A stretch of DNA of 64,000 nucleotides from Candidatus Calditenuis fumarioli. GTDB lineage: Archaea > Thermoproteota > Nitrososphaeria_A > Caldarchaeales > Calditenuaceae. Positions 8,668 to 17,388 of this stretch are shown piece by piece (the stretch's first letter is position 1; every line of letters starts with the position of its first letter). Made by a program: the position numbers and the translations under genes. The DNA lies in the NCBI GenBank assembly GCA_030059665.1, contig JANVYR010000001.1:337368-401367 (forward strand), written 5' to 3'. Under the pieces are notes generated by a model. The model saw only the letters and a list, made by a program, of their open reading frames with translations. It was not told the origin of the DNA and made no database searches.

Positions 8668-9430
8668 GCTGCTGAGGTTCAGGAGCGTCGAGAAGGGCGT
8701 CGCGTCCCTCGACCCTAGGGTGAAGCTCGCTCTCTCGGTCTACCTCTTCGCCCTCCCCGTGATTTACGACAGGCCGCCCGTCCTCTCGCTGGTCGCATCG
8801 GGATCGGTCCTCGCGGCGGTGACACTCTTCCTCGCGACGTTCGGCGAGGCCCGGAGGGTCGTTCGGACGGTGAGAGCGCTCGGGCCGTTCCTCGCCTTCG
8901 TGCTGTTGCTGAACGTCCTCAGCAGCCTCGCGTCCGGTTCCTCCCCGCTAACCTTAGAGTTCGCCCTCTCCAACGCGGCCCTCCTCCTCAGGTTCATCGC
9001 GGTCTTCACGTCCTTCTCCTTCTTCGTCCTCTCCACCTCTCCCGAGGACTTCGCCCAGGTCCTGAGGTGGATGAGGGTGCCGTACGACTACGCCTTCGCC
9101 TTGACGGCATCGATCAGGTTCGCGCCGCTCTTCCTCGAGGAGGTTCAGGAGGTGATCGACTCCCAGAGGCTGAGGGGAGTCAGCTACGAGACGAGGAACC
9201 CCGTCAAGCTCTTCAGGAACTACGTGAGGGCCTTCCTTCCCGTCACGGTAAACGCCATCATGCGCGCCTTCGAGATGGCAGAGGCCCTTGAGGTGAAGTG
9301 CTTCGGCGCGGTCGAGAAGAGGACCAGCTACAGGACGCTCAGGTCCCGGCCCAGGGACCACATAGTTCTGGCAGTGGCTACGCTCGTCTTCGCGGCTGCA
9401 GTCGCATTCAGGTACCTCTGGCCCCTGTGA
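8648..9430 (+). CDS. ecfT: ECF transporter transmembrane protein EcfT
   Basis: Integral membrane scaffold linking the two EcfA ATPases to an S-component. The 260-residue protein has about five or six hydrophobic segments in the N-terminal half and last part. The cytoplasmic coupling helices carry the two EcfT motifs, IDSQRLRG and MAEALEVKCFG; the second departs from the usual A..ARG form because Cys-Phe-Gly follows Lys. GTG 8648 lies behind GGGGGAGG. The last 23 bases overlap, tail to tail, the end of homoserine dehydrogenase. Confidence 0.9.
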   Translation: MSLGLGELLRFRSVEKGVASLDPRVKLALSVYLFALPVIYDRPPVLSLVASGSVLAAVTLFLATFGEARRVVRTVRALGPFLAFVLLLNVLSSLASGSSPLTLEFALSNAALLLRFIAVFTSFSFFVLSTSPEDFAQVLRWMRVPYDYAFALTASIRFAPLFLEEVQEVIDSQRLRGVSYETRNPVKLFRNYVRAFLPVTVNAIMRAFEMAEALEVKCFGAVEKRTSYRTLRSRPRDHIVLAVATLVFAAAVAFRYLWPL

Positions 9431-10415
9431 GGCGACCCCTCACCGTGACCACCTCCCACACGTCGTTCAGGATCGAGGTCACCGTTGGCTCGCCAGCACC
9501 CTCGCCGATCAGGGTCAGGTCGCCCGCTGTCCTGAGCCGGAAGGTCACTGCGTTCAGCGTCCCGTGGACGCATATCGGGTCGTTCAGCTTCACGAGCCGT
9601 GGAGCGACCGTGAGGTGGCCGTCTGGACTCACCGACCCTATGAGCTTCACCGCGAGGCCGGCCTCCTTCGCGAGGGAGACCGCGTCGGCCGTGACCCTGC
9701 TGATCCCGGTGATCCGGACGTCCTCGAGCCTCCTGTTCAGCCCCATGACGGAGTTGGCCAGTATCAGCAGCTTCAGGGCGGTGTCGTAACCCTCGATGTC
9801 GAGCGTCGGGTCGCGCTCAGCGATGCCGAGGTTCTGGGCCTCCCTCAGCGCCAGCTCAAACGTCAGCCCCTCGAAGTGCATCCTGCTCAGGATGTAGTTC
9901 GTGGTGCCGTTCAGGATCCCCCGGATCGAGAGGACCTCGTCTCCGCGGAGGCAGAACCTCCTCAGCGATACCAGCGGTATCCCGCCACCGACGGTCCCCT
10001 CGAAGAGCAGCAGCGCTCCCGTTGACCTCGAGAGCTCCGTCAGCTCCCTGTAGGCGAGCGCGATCGGCGCCTTGTTCGCAGTGACCACATCGATCCCCCT
10101 CGAGAGCGCAGTTTTGATGTGCGTGAGCGCCGGCTCCCCGGTCGGGAGGTTCGTGGGCGTCAGCTCGATCAGGAGGTCCACCTTTCCGTCCTCGAGCAGC
10201 GAGATCGGGCTCCCCTCCACGAACCCTTCGAGGCTGGCGATATCGCCCTCCAGCTCCTCCAGCGTCAGCCCTCCGGGCCTGTGGATGTACCCGGTCGACC
10301 TCGCGACCGCCACGAGTTTGACCCCCGGAACCTTCCCCGACGCGAGGGCCCTCGCCACCCGCCTGCCGAGGAAGCCGTACCCGTTCACGAGCGCCCTGAG
10401 CGACACTCCGCTCAC
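9408..10415 (-). CDS. hom: Homoserine dehydrogenase
   Basis: Reduces aspartate semialdehyde to homoserine with NAD(P)H, the branch point to threonine and methionine. The 335 residues open with the Rossmann motif NGYGFLGRRVARAL and include VTANKAPIALAYRELTEL, GGGIPLVSLRRF, LNGTTNYILSRM and AERDPTLDIEGYDTALKL, all of the family signature. It lacks a C-terminal ACT domain; the upstream overlapping gene (GTGA overlap) encodes two ACT-like units and probably supplies the regulation. The substrate chain continues with threonine synthase and the MetE genes elsewhere in the window. Confidence 0.95.
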   Translation of the reverse strand: MSGVSLRALVNGYGFLGRRVARALASGKVPGVKLVAVARSTGYIHRPGGLTLEELEGDIASLEGFVEGSPISLLEDGKVDLLIELTPTNLPTGEPALTHIKTALSRGIDVVTANKAPIALAYRELTELSRSTGALLLFEGTVGGGIPLVSLRRFCLRGDEVLSIRGILNGTTNYILSRMHFEGLTFELALREAQNLGIAERDPTLDIEGYDTALKLLILANSVMGLNRRLEDVRITGISRVTADAVSLAKEAGLAVKLIGSVSPDGHLTVAPRLVKLNDPICVHGTLNAVTFRLRTAGDLTLIGEGAGEPTVTSILNDVWEVVTVRGRLTGARGT

Positions 10416-10933
10416 ACCTCCGACAGGAGAAGGTAGCCGCGGTCCGCCGCCACCTCCTCGAGCCTCCTCATCAGGTCGTGTCCCGCCGCGCCCTCCGGGA
10501 CCTCGAGCGTCAGACGGGCCGTGAGCTCGGAACCACCGCCTCTAACCGACGCGTCGACGATCTTTAGCCCGAGGCCCTCAACGGCCCTGATGAGGTCGCC
10601 GAGCTCGCCGCTCCCGAGAACTATCACCGTCCGAAGTGACTTCTCAAGGCTCTCAGCCCCTATCACGGGGACGCCGACCGACTCGATGCCGCGTCTGGCA
10701 CGCTCGAGGCTCTGGGCATCTGGGAACTCGACGTTGATGCTGACAGGGACGTAGCCCGATGTGATGCTCTCACGGCTGTGGACTATCGAGATGATGTTGC
10801 CGCCTGCGAGCGCTATCTGCTCCAGCGTCCTGAGCAGCGTTCCGGGCCTGTCGACGAGCGCACACGTCAGCCTCACCCTGACCGGTGGCATCGCCGATGC
10901 TGTTAGGTCCCTGCATATGTCCTTCATCGGCAT
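10412..10933 (-). CDS. ACT-domain regulatory protein coupled to hom
   Basis: About 173 residues containing one clear ACT domain (VRLTCALVDRPGTLLRTLEQ, GGNIISIVHSRE) and a second, weaker ACT-like unit in the C-terminal half. ACT domains bind amino acids; by position this is probably the separate allosteric subunit of homoserine dehydrogenase. Its stop overlaps the hom start. ATG 10933 is used here, but a TATA-like GACATATG at about 10914-10921 of the complement points to a leaderless start at ATG 10891 (MPPVRVRL), which would remove 14 residues. Confidence 0.8.
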   Translation of the reverse strand: MPMKDICRDLTASAMPPVRVRLTCALVDRPGTLLRTLEQIALAGGNIISIVHSRESITSGYVPVSINVEFPDAQSLERARRGIESVGVPVIGAESLEKSLRTVIVLGSGELGDLIRAVEGLGLKIVDASVRGGGSELTARLTLEVPEGAAGHDLMRRLEEVAADRGYLLLSEV

Positions 10934-11037
10934 CGCAGCGCGGCTCCGAGGAGCTGTGGGTATGGGAGAGGGTGGGGAAGCTGGATACGGGGACGCTCGT
11001 AGGGTGGCATGGGAGCAGGGGGAGGAAGCGATCGCGA

Positions 11038-12216
11038 CTACTGCGATGCGAGCGTTGCCAAGCCCTTCAAGATGAGGTAAACGGCTGCGTGGACCGGGAG
11101 CTTGACCTCTGCGGGCCCCTCGAACGGCCCGTACTCCCCACCCCCGATCCTGAACCTCGGCGCGAAGAGCACCCTGACCCTCACCGGCGGCCCCTTAAGC
11201 ACCGCTGCCTCCTCGAAGGGGTCGAAGTCCTCAACCCGATCTAGCGGTATCCGGGCTGCGGCCAGGCCGGTCTTGCCGTTGAGCGACCAGGGCAGCCTCA
11301 CAAGCCTGTGGACGTCCTGAGTGACGACGGGATCGACGTTCACCCGCTCCTCCGAGATCGCCCGAGATATCAGCTCCCTCCACCTGGAAGGTCTCAGCGC
11401 TCCCCAGTCCGGGTCCTCCAGCCAACTCTGAACCTCTCCGGACCTCTCGAGCTGTGATGCCACAGACCTGACGATCCTCCCCCTCCACCCTGGCTCATCG
11501 AGGGAGGGCCTCCTGAGGGACCTAACCCTTCTACCCTTCCAAGGCAGCCCGAGAAGGGAAGGATCGATGCCCTCGCAGGTCAGGTAGGTGACGATCTCGC
11601 GCCGTGCCATCTGGTCGAGCTTCCTGAGGCGTTCGGTGTAGACCACGACGTGGAAGCCCCTGTTCCCCGAGAAGCCCACCTCGATCTCCGACTCGCTGAC
11701 GCCGAAATCGTCCGTGAGGACGTTCAGCAGCTTGATCAGCTCCGCCCGTGCTCCCTCTATGCATCGGTCGCACACCCACTCCACATCGCTCAGCCCTGAC
11801 CCGCACTCGTCGCACTTGCCGTCGTCAGAGTTTCGGAGGCCGTGCACGGGACAGACGCGGTAGCTGTGCTCGTCGGCGCAAGGCAGGTCGAGGTGGTCGG
11901 CGTCGATGTCGAAGACCAGATCAGCGCCCTCCCAACCCTTCTCCTCCATTGGAGCCGCAGGGTACCTGAAGTAGGCCGAGGACCTGTAGGCGTGGAGCGG
12001 CACGACCTCCGCAAGCCTCCGCAAGAGCTCCCCAACGCTCTGGAAGGAGAGGTGCCTGACCATCACCTGCTTCCCGAACTCCCAGTACGCGAACTCCCTC
12101 TGCTGGGGCTCCCTGACCTCGATCGGTGGTGGAGGCTCGGACCTGTAGTACCTCGAGAAGACGGCCCTCACGAAGCGGAGCGTCTTGTCCTGGACCCGTG
12201 CGGCGACCGAGGTCAC
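11038..12216 (-). CDS. priS: DNA primase small (catalytic) subunit PriS
   Basis: Archaeal/eukaryotic primase that makes RNA or DNA primers at replication forks. The 392 residues hold the catalytic aspartates in LVFDIDADHLD, the zinc-binding knuckle with Cys and His in YRVCPVHGLR, KCDECGSGL and WVCDRCIEG, and the nucleotide-binding FSGNRGFHVVVY. GTG 12216 is about 25 bases downstream of CTCAATACG. The large subunit PriL is not in the window. A DnaG-type primase gene lies at 45785, as usual in archaea. Confidence 0.93.
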   Translation of the reverse strand: MTSVAARVQDKTLRFVRAVFSRYYRSEPPPPIEVREPQQREFAYWEFGKQVMVRHLSFQSVGELLRRLAEVVPLHAYRSSAYFRYPAAPMEEKGWEGADLVFDIDADHLDLPCADEHSYRVCPVHGLRNSDDGKCDECGSGLSDVEWVCDRCIEGARAELIKLLNVLTDDFGVSESEIEVGFSGNRGFHVVVYTERLRKLDQMARREIVTYLTCEGIDPSLLGLPWKGRRVRSLRRPSLDEPGWRGRIVRSVASQLERSGEVQSWLEDPDWGALRPSRWRELISRAISEERVNVDPVVTQDVHRLVRLPWSLNGKTGLAAARIPLDRVEDFDPFEEAAVLKGPPVRVRVLFAPRFRIGGGEYGPFEGPAEVKLPVHAAVYLILKGLATLASQ

Positions 12217-12286
12217 TGTAGGGCCCCTTGCACACCGCGTATTGAGGTATCTCGTCCCTGGAAGGAGGCGCGTATCCGGCGAAACC

Positions 12287-13084
12287 TCAGGGGACTACCG
12301 CGGTACCGATCCCCGACTCGATCAGGGAGAGCGGGTCCTCTCCGAGGCCGTTGCAGATGAACGCCCTCCCGACGCCGGCTTTTACAGATTCGGCCGCGAG
12401 CATCACCTTCCTGTTCATCCCAGGTCCTATCGAGGGCAGCAACCTCACCGCCTCGTCGGCGGAGAGCCTACCTACCAGCTTCCCGTCGATGAGGAGGCCG
12501 TCGACGTCCGTGAGGAAGACCAGCTCCTCCGCGCCGAGGGCCCTGGCCAGGTAAGCGGCCGCCTGGTCGCCGTCCACGTTCAGGAGCTCGCCCTCCTCGC
12601 TCACCGCTATCGGCGCTACCACCACGATCAGGCCCTGGGAGAGGAGGCTCCTGATCAGGTCTGCGTTGACGGCCTTGATCTGGCCGGTGTAGCCGCCGTC
12701 GATGACGCGTTTCCTCCCGCGCTCGTCAACGACAACGATACGCTTCTTGCGCTCCGCGAGGAGCAGGCCGCCGTCCGCACCCGAGATGCCGACCGCACGG
12801 GCTCCGTGCTTAGTGGCCTCCGCGACGAGCGACTTGTTGATCTTGCCTGCCATCACCATAACGTAGACCTCCAGCTCCTTCTCGTCGGTGTAACGGCTCC
12901 TGATGCCCTGGGGCGAGACCACGAACTTCGGCTCTATCCCCAGCGCACGGCAGTACTCAGTTACCACGTCGCCGCCCCCGTGGACGAGGACCACCTGCTT
13001 GCTCGACGAGGCCCTAACGACGCTCCGGACGATGTTCGAAGCGTTTGCGGTGATGGCCCTCCCGCCAGCCTTGACGACCAGCAT
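12287..13084 (-). CDS. lysZ: LysW/ArgW-dependent acetylglutamate-kinase-type enzyme (LysZ/ArgB family)
   Basis: Amino acid kinase phosphorylating the gamma/delta carboxylate of a carrier-linked aminoadipate or glutamate, for lysine or arginine synthesis. Motifs are VVKAGGRAI (phosphate), LVHGGGDVVTEY, QGIRSRYTDEKELEVYVMVM (the RYTD segment of LysZ-type enzymes), GISGADGGLL and FLTDVDGLL. Start: a TATA-like GATATTGTG centred near 13114 puts the leaderless start at ATG 13084 (MLVVKAGG), 30 bases on. No lysW, lysX, lysY or lysJ is adjacent, so it is isolated from its pathway here. Plain acetylglutamate kinase is the alternative. Confidence 0.85.
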   Translation of the reverse strand: MLVVKAGGRAITANASNIVRSVVRASSSKQVVLVHGGGDVVTEYCRALGIEPKFVVSPQGIRSRYTDEKELEVYVMVMAGKINKSLVAEATKHGARAVGISGADGGLLLAERKKRIVVVDERGRKRVIDGGYTGQIKAVNADLIRSLLSQGLIVVVAPIAVSEEGELLNVDGDQAAAYLARALGAEELVFLTDVDGLLIDGKLVGRLSADEAVRLLPSIGPGMNRKVMLAAESVKAGVGRAFICNGLGEDPLSLIESGIGTAVVP

Positions 13085-13135
13085 CCCTTCGGACGCGAGT
13101 CGCGTACCGCACAATATCGACCTTCGCTGGCACGC

Positions 13136-14152
13136 TCAGAGGGAAGACCTGAAGGACCTCACGAGTTCAGGCCACCAGCTGGATCTGCCGTCGAAGGGGA
13201 CGGAGACGGAGACGCTCTCGAGCAGGCCCCTGTACCTCCTGACGATCTCCTGCGCCACCCGCGATGGCCTTCCGGAGACGGAGAACTCCCGCATCATCTC
13301 GTCGTCCACCAGCCGGGCCATCTCGTCCCATTTCCCCTCACGGGCCAGCCCGCTCAGCTCCTCACCCACCCGCTCCCAGCCGTACAGAGCCAGTATCGTC
13401 CGGTAGGCGGGAGTGGAGGCGTAGAAAGCGATCATCCGCCTGACCAGCTCCTCGCTCCTCCGGACCTCCTCGTCGTCGCTGCCTATCGCGGTGAAGACCG
13501 TTGCCGAGAGCTTGACCTCCTCGGGCCTCCTGCCGGCGCGCTCCGCACCCTCCCTTATCGCTGGCAGCATCACCTCCCGGATGTACCTGGGCGAGTTGAG
13601 CGGGTGGACGTGAACCCCGTCACACAGCTCTCCCGCGAGCCGGCACATCCCTCTGTTCACCGCCGCGACGTACACCGGTATCTCCGGATGCTCTATCGGT
13701 CCGGGATCGAAGTACCAGCTGGTGAGGTCGATCCGGTAGTGCTTCCCCCGGAACTGAGGGGGACGTCCGGTCTGCCAGGCCCTCCAGACCTCCCTGAGCG
13801 CCGTAATGTACTCCCTCATCCTAGATAGCGGGCTCTCCCACCTCATGCCGAACCGACGCTCTATGTGGGCCCTCACCTGCGTTCCCAACCCCAGCGCGAA
13901 CCTCCCTCCCGAGAGCGACTGGACGTCCCATGCGGAGTGGGCCACCACCGTCGGGCTCCGTGCGAACGCGACCACGATCGCGGTGCCGAGTCTAACCCTC
14001 CTGGTGGAGGCCGCAGCCAGCGCCAACATCGCGAACGGGTCGTGTTTCGTCTCCCTGAAGAGAAGACCGTCGAACCCGAGGCGCTCCGCCTCCGCAGCGA
14101 GCCCTGGAACCTCCGACACCCTGTCGGGCTCGATTGAGGCCTCTAACCTCAC
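13136..14152 (-). CDS. LLM-class (luciferase-like) oxidoreductase, probably F420-dependent
   Basis: A TIM-barrel flavin/F420 oxidoreductase of about 338 residues, cytosolic. Family features are AEAERLGFDGLLFRET, RVRLGTAIVVAFARSP, LSGGRFALGLGTQVRAHIERRFG and IPVYVAAVNRGMCRLAGELCDGVHVHPL. F420 use and the substrate are inferred; no dedicated neighbour identifies the reaction. GTG 14152 is chosen because GGAGGTG sits 2 bases upstream, the strongest ribosome-binding site in the area. AATATACCGG about 20 bases further up can be its TATA box. Confidence 0.85.
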   Translation of the reverse strand: MRLEASIEPDRVSEVPGLAAEAERLGFDGLLFRETKHDPFAMLALAAASTRRVRLGTAIVVAFARSPTVVAHSAWDVQSLSGGRFALGLGTQVRAHIERRFGMRWESPLSRMREYITALREVWRAWQTGRPPQFRGKHYRIDLTSWYFDPGPIEHPEIPVYVAAVNRGMCRLAGELCDGVHVHPLNSPRYIREVMLPAIREGAERAGRRPEEVKLSATVFTAIGSDDEEVRRSEELVRRMIAFYASTPAYRTILALYGWERVGEELSGLAREGKWDEMARLVDDEMMREFSVSGRPSRVAQEIVRRYRGLLESVSVSVPFDGRSSWWPELVRSFRSSL

Positions 14153-14237
14153 GCACCTCCCAGCACCGACCGGTATATTGCCGGTTACGCTCGGCACCTT
14201 TATCAGCTTGGCATCCGAGGGCGGTTAAGGTGGGAGC

Positions 14238-14468
14238 TTGGGCAAGATCAGGACGGCGAAGGTGAAGCGCGTAGCCCGGGAGATAATGGAAAAGTACGGC
14301 CCGCGGGTCTCGACGTCGTTCGAGGAGAACAAGCTGCTCGTACGGCAGGTCCTGACAGGGCAGGTCTCGAAGAAGTTCGCGAACAAGGTGGCAGGGTACC
14401 TCACGAGGCTCGCGAAGCTGGCGCAGAGGAAGGCGGCTCAGGAGCAGGCCCAGGCTGAATCGGGTTGA
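14238..14468 (+). CDS. rps17e: 30S ribosomal protein S17e
   Basis: Archaeal/eukaryotic small-subunit protein of 76 residues. It reads GKIRTAKVKRVAREIMEKYG, then STSFEENKLLVRQVL and SKKFANKVAGYLTRL, the whole of the S17e signature. TTG 14238 follows GGTGGGAGC, and CCTTTATCAG at about 14196-14205 is a plausible TATA box. The isoprenoid gene idi2 starts 4 bases after its stop and is likely co-transcribed. Confidence 0.95.
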   Translation: MGKIRTAKVKRVAREIMEKYGPRVSTSFEENKLLVRQVLTGQVSKKFANKVAGYLTRLAKLAQRKAAQEQAQAESG

Positions 14469-14472
14469 GGCC

Positions 14473-15549
14473 TTGGGCAGCGACGTCGTCAGGAGGAAGG
14501 CCGAGCACATCAGGATAGCGCTGGAAGGCGACGTAGAGTACAGGAAGAGCAACTGGCTCGAGTACGTCGAGTTCGTTCACCGCGCTCTCCCCGAGCTCTC
14601 CCTCGAATCGGTCGAGACCGAGGCCCGCTTCCTGGGAAGGAGGTTCCGGATGCCGTTGCTGATCGAAGGGATGACGGGAGGGACCGAGGAGGCCCTGAGG
14701 ATAAACCGGGCGCTCGCGATGGCGGCCTCTGAGCTGGGGATACCGATGGGCGTGGGGAGCCAGAGGGCCGGGATCCTGAACAGCGGGGTCCGGAGGACCT
14801 ACACCGTCGCTCGTGAGGTGGCACCCGATGCCTTCCTCATCGCCAACATAGGAGCTGCGCAGCTGGTCAAAGGCGGCGTCGATATGGCGAAGGATGCGGT
14901 CGAGATGCTGAGGGCTGACGCGCTGGCGATACACCTGAACGTCCTCCAGGAGCTGGTCCAGCCGGGAGGCGACACCGACTTCACCGGCGTCACCGACGCG
15001 ATAGGCGATGCGGTGAGGGAGGTAGGGGTTCCGGTGATCGTGAAGGAGGTGGGGTGCGGGATATCATATGAGGACGCGCTCGTGCTTCAGCGCACTGGCG
15101 TCAGGGCCGTGGACGTCTCCGGCTCAGGCGGCACCAACTGGACCGAGATAGAGCGTCAGAGGGCCCTCTCCGCCGGGGACGTTGAGAAGGCCTCGCTGGC
15201 GGAGGTCTTCAGGGAGTGGGGGATACCTACGGCGGCCGCGGTCCTCGAGGTCTCCCGGGTCGAGGGCATAGAGGTGGTGGGATCAGGGGGGATACGGAGC
15301 GGGCTCGAGGTGGCGAAGGTCCTGGCGCTCGGAGCCTCCATGGCTGGGATCGCGAGGCCCTTCCTGGCGGCCGCGGTCGAGGGCCCGGAAGCAGCGGTCG
15401 CACTTGCCAGAAGGATCGAGAGGGAGCTGAAGGTTGCGATGGTCCTGACCGGCTCGAGGAACGTGGGCGACCTGCGGAGAGCACCGAGGGTCATCCTGGG
15501 GCCGCTGAGGGCCTGGTGCGAGCAGAGGGGGCTGCTGGAGAGGGACTGA
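14473..15549 (+). CDS. fni: Type 2 isopentenyl-diphosphate delta-isomerase
   Basis: FMN- and NADPH-requiring enzyme that interconverts isopentenyl and dimethylallyl diphosphate, feeding archaeal ether-lipid synthesis. The 358 residues carry RRKAEHIRIAL, PLLIEGMTGGTEEA (FMN binding), GVGSQRAGIL, AIHLNVLQELVQPGGDTDF, VIVKEVGCGI, VDVSGSGGTNW and a closing VVGSGGIRSGLEVAKVLALGA. TTG 14473 follows the rps17e stop closely. Length matches archaeal homologues. Confidence 0.95.
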   Translation: MGSDVVRRKAEHIRIALEGDVEYRKSNWLEYVEFVHRALPELSLESVETEARFLGRRFRMPLLIEGMTGGTEEALRINRALAMAASELGIPMGVGSQRAGILNSGVRRTYTVAREVAPDAFLIANIGAAQLVKGGVDMAKDAVEMLRADALAIHLNVLQELVQPGGDTDFTGVTDAIGDAVREVGVPVIVKEVGCGISYEDALVLQRTGVRAVDVSGSGGTNWTEIERQRALSAGDVEKASLAEVFREWGIPTAAAVLEVSRVEGIEVVGSGGIRSGLEVAKVLALGASMAGIARPFLAAAVEGPEAAVALARRIERELKVAMVLTGSRNVGDLRRAPRVILGPLRAWCEQRGLLERD

Positions 15550-15580
15550 CCGTCTTCACGGAGCCACGGAAAAGTGGCGA

Positions 15581-16762
15581 TCAGTAACCGATCCCGACGG
15601 TGTTCCCGATGCCCGCGACTATGACCACTCCCTTCTCAGGTACGTACTTCCTGACGATCTCCTTCACCTTCTCCAGCGCCTGATCAGTGGCCTTCGAGAT
15701 AGACTCCCTCATCGGGGTTATGGCCTCGGCGATCGACTGGAAGATCGCGATGGCGTAGAGCGTCACGTTCTTCTCACGAGCGATCGTCTCGATCTTGAAC
15801 TTGTCAACGCCTGGCCCTCCTATGGCGACCCCCGCGCCCTCCGCTATCTTTCCCGACTCCTCACCCTCCAGCTTCAACGCTGCGTCGATCGTGATCACCG
15901 CGTCCACCTTGCCCTCCATCTCGATCACCCTCTTTACGGCCTCTCCCGGCCTTCCGACGGTCCCTCCCGGGCCCTTCGCCCTGACGATGTAGACCTTCCT
16001 GCCCTCCCACTCGCCGAGCATGACGGTGGTGTCCTTGACCGACTCGTCGACCGTTACCGCGTTTATCTCCCGAGCGAACTTGGCCGCCACCAGGACGCCC
16101 GCACCGTCGCCGATCGGCTGGCCGTTGTAGAACGCGAATGAAGCCTGGCGGTAGGCCTCGGCCAGCTCCAGGATCATCGGAAGCTGCATCTGTATCTGGA
16201 TCGCGAGGAAGTAGTTGGATGTCCTGCGGCCGAGGAGGTAGTAGTGCCTGACGATGCGGTAGATCAGGTTCATGGCCCGGGCCACCTCGACGAGGTTGGT
16301 CAGCGTCTTGATCCTGTGAACGTCGTCCGTCTTGACGAGCGCCGCAACCTGGTCCTCGAACCTGTTCTCGCCTATCTCGAGGATGTGCTCGAGCTTGTAG
16401 ACGACGCCGACCGGGTCCATGGACTCCGGTGCGATGTAGAAGTAATCGAGGATGGTGTCCAGCCTCCTACCCAGCTCCTCGTCCGGAAGGTCTGAGCCCG
16501 CCTGCTTGATCGCGGTGATGGTGCGCTGCCTGACGTCGTCCCTCATCAGCTTCAGCCTGTAGAGCTTCCGGTCGATGTCCCTCAGGACGTTCATCAGCTG
16601 GACCCTCTGGCCGAACATCGGGTAGAAGAAGAAGGACAGGAGGAGGAAGACGAACCAGAAGAGCATCAGCAGCGTAGAGTCCTCCGTTGGGGCCGTGGCC
16701 GCCGCGTTCAGCATCTCACTCGGTATTACTCCGGACACCTCGTTCCCCATGAACTCACTCAA
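15581..16762 (-). CDS. DUF1512 membrane-anchored protein
   Basis: 393 residues. One strong membrane segment at about 30-48 (LLMLFWFVFLLLSFFFYPMF) follows a short polar start; the rest is soluble, with helices (VYKLEHILEIGENRFEDQV) and an alpha/beta C-terminal half (AVITIDAALKLEGEESG, GVAIGGPGVDKFKIE, VVIVAGIGNTVGIGY). This is the archaeal DUF1512 family, function unknown. Its TTG start overlaps the scpB stop (TTGA), making it the fourth gene of a smc-scpA-scpB-DUF1512 operon. A link between chromosome organisation and the membrane is suggested by position only. Confidence 0.85.
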   Translation of the reverse strand: MSEFMGNEVSGVIPSEMLNAAATAPTEDSTLLMLFWFVFLLLSFFFYPMFGQRVQLMNVLRDIDRKLYRLKLMRDDVRQRTITAIKQAGSDLPDEELGRRLDTILDYFYIAPESMDPVGVVYKLEHILEIGENRFEDQVAALVKTDDVHRIKTLTNLVEVARAMNLIYRIVRHYYLLGRRTSNYFLAIQIQMQLPMILELAEAYRQASFAFYNGQPIGDGAGVLVAAKFAREINAVTVDESVKDTTVMLGEWEGRKVYIVRAKGPGGTVGRPGEAVKRVIEMEGKVDAVITIDAALKLEGEESGKIAEGAGVAIGGPGVDKFKIETIAREKNVTLYAIAIFQSIAEAITPMRESISKATDQALEKVKEIVRKYVPEKGVVIVAGIGNTVGIGY

Positions 16763-17388
16763 CGGTCCGTTTTAGGTTCTTCTGAAGCGTCCGGTTGGGG
16801 CGTCGAGTTTGGGCCGTCCCGCGGCTCGCCGGTGGGGGCATCGCCGGAGTTGGGAGGCCCTACACGCCCGATCAGCGAGGAGATGGCCCGCTTGACCTTC
16901 GCGGTCGAGCCCTCGACGCCGAGGAGCATCGCGAAGAGCTGCGAGGTCCTCAGGACCTTGGACCTCCCCTTCTGCTCCACCTCCACCAGCCCCAGCTCCT
17001 CCAGCTCCCGGACGTGGACGTAGGCCCTCGATCCCCTGACGGCAGCAACGGCTGACATCTCGATCGGTTGGTGGTACGCGATGAACGAGAGCGTCCTTAG
17101 GGTCCCCGGAGAGAGGAGGGAGCCCCTGTGGTACCTCCTCACGATCGGCAGCAGCTCGTTTCGGAGGTGCATCAGGAACCTCTCCCCCGGCAGCTCGGAG
17201 ACCGTGAAGGCCCTCCCCTGCTCGTCGTACTCGCGCTTGAGCTCCAGGACCAGCCTCACCAGCTCCCTCTTGCTCCTCCACCCCGTCGCCCTGGAGAGGG
17301 TCCTGAGGTCGACGGGCCTGTTGGAGGCGAAGAGGATCGACTCGATCACGAGCTTAGCCTCGCTCTCGCCAAGACGCTCACGCCGCAA
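16759..17388 (-). CDS. scpB: Segregation and condensation protein ScpB
   Basis: Kite subunit of the SMC-ScpAB condensin-like complex, made of tandem winged helices. The 209 residues include ESILFASNRPVDLRTLSRATGW (first winged helix) and RTLSFIAYHQPIEMSAVAAVRGSRAYVHVRELEELGLVEVEQKGRSKVLR split over the second. The C-terminal PNSGDAPTGEPRDG tail is probably disordered. It starts with TTG inside the last codons of scpA. Confidence 0.9.
   Translation of the reverse strand: MRRERLGESEAKLVIESILFASNRPVDLRTLSRATGWRSKRELVRLVLELKREYDEQGRAFTVSELPGERFLMHLRNELLPIVRRYHRGSLLSPGTLRTLSFIAYHQPIEMSAVAAVRGSRAYVHVRELEELGLVEVEQKGRSKVLRTSQLFAMLLGVEGSTAKVKRAISSLIGRVGPPNSGDAPTGEPRDGPNSTPQPDASEEPKTDR

Noticed and set aside
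12185-13828. Long plus-strand frame of over 500 codons
   Set aside because: It runs antisense to PriS, the LysZ-type kinase and the LLM gene, all with clear family motifs. Its proline/arginine/aspartate-rich composition is that of a shadow frame in G+C-rich DNA.
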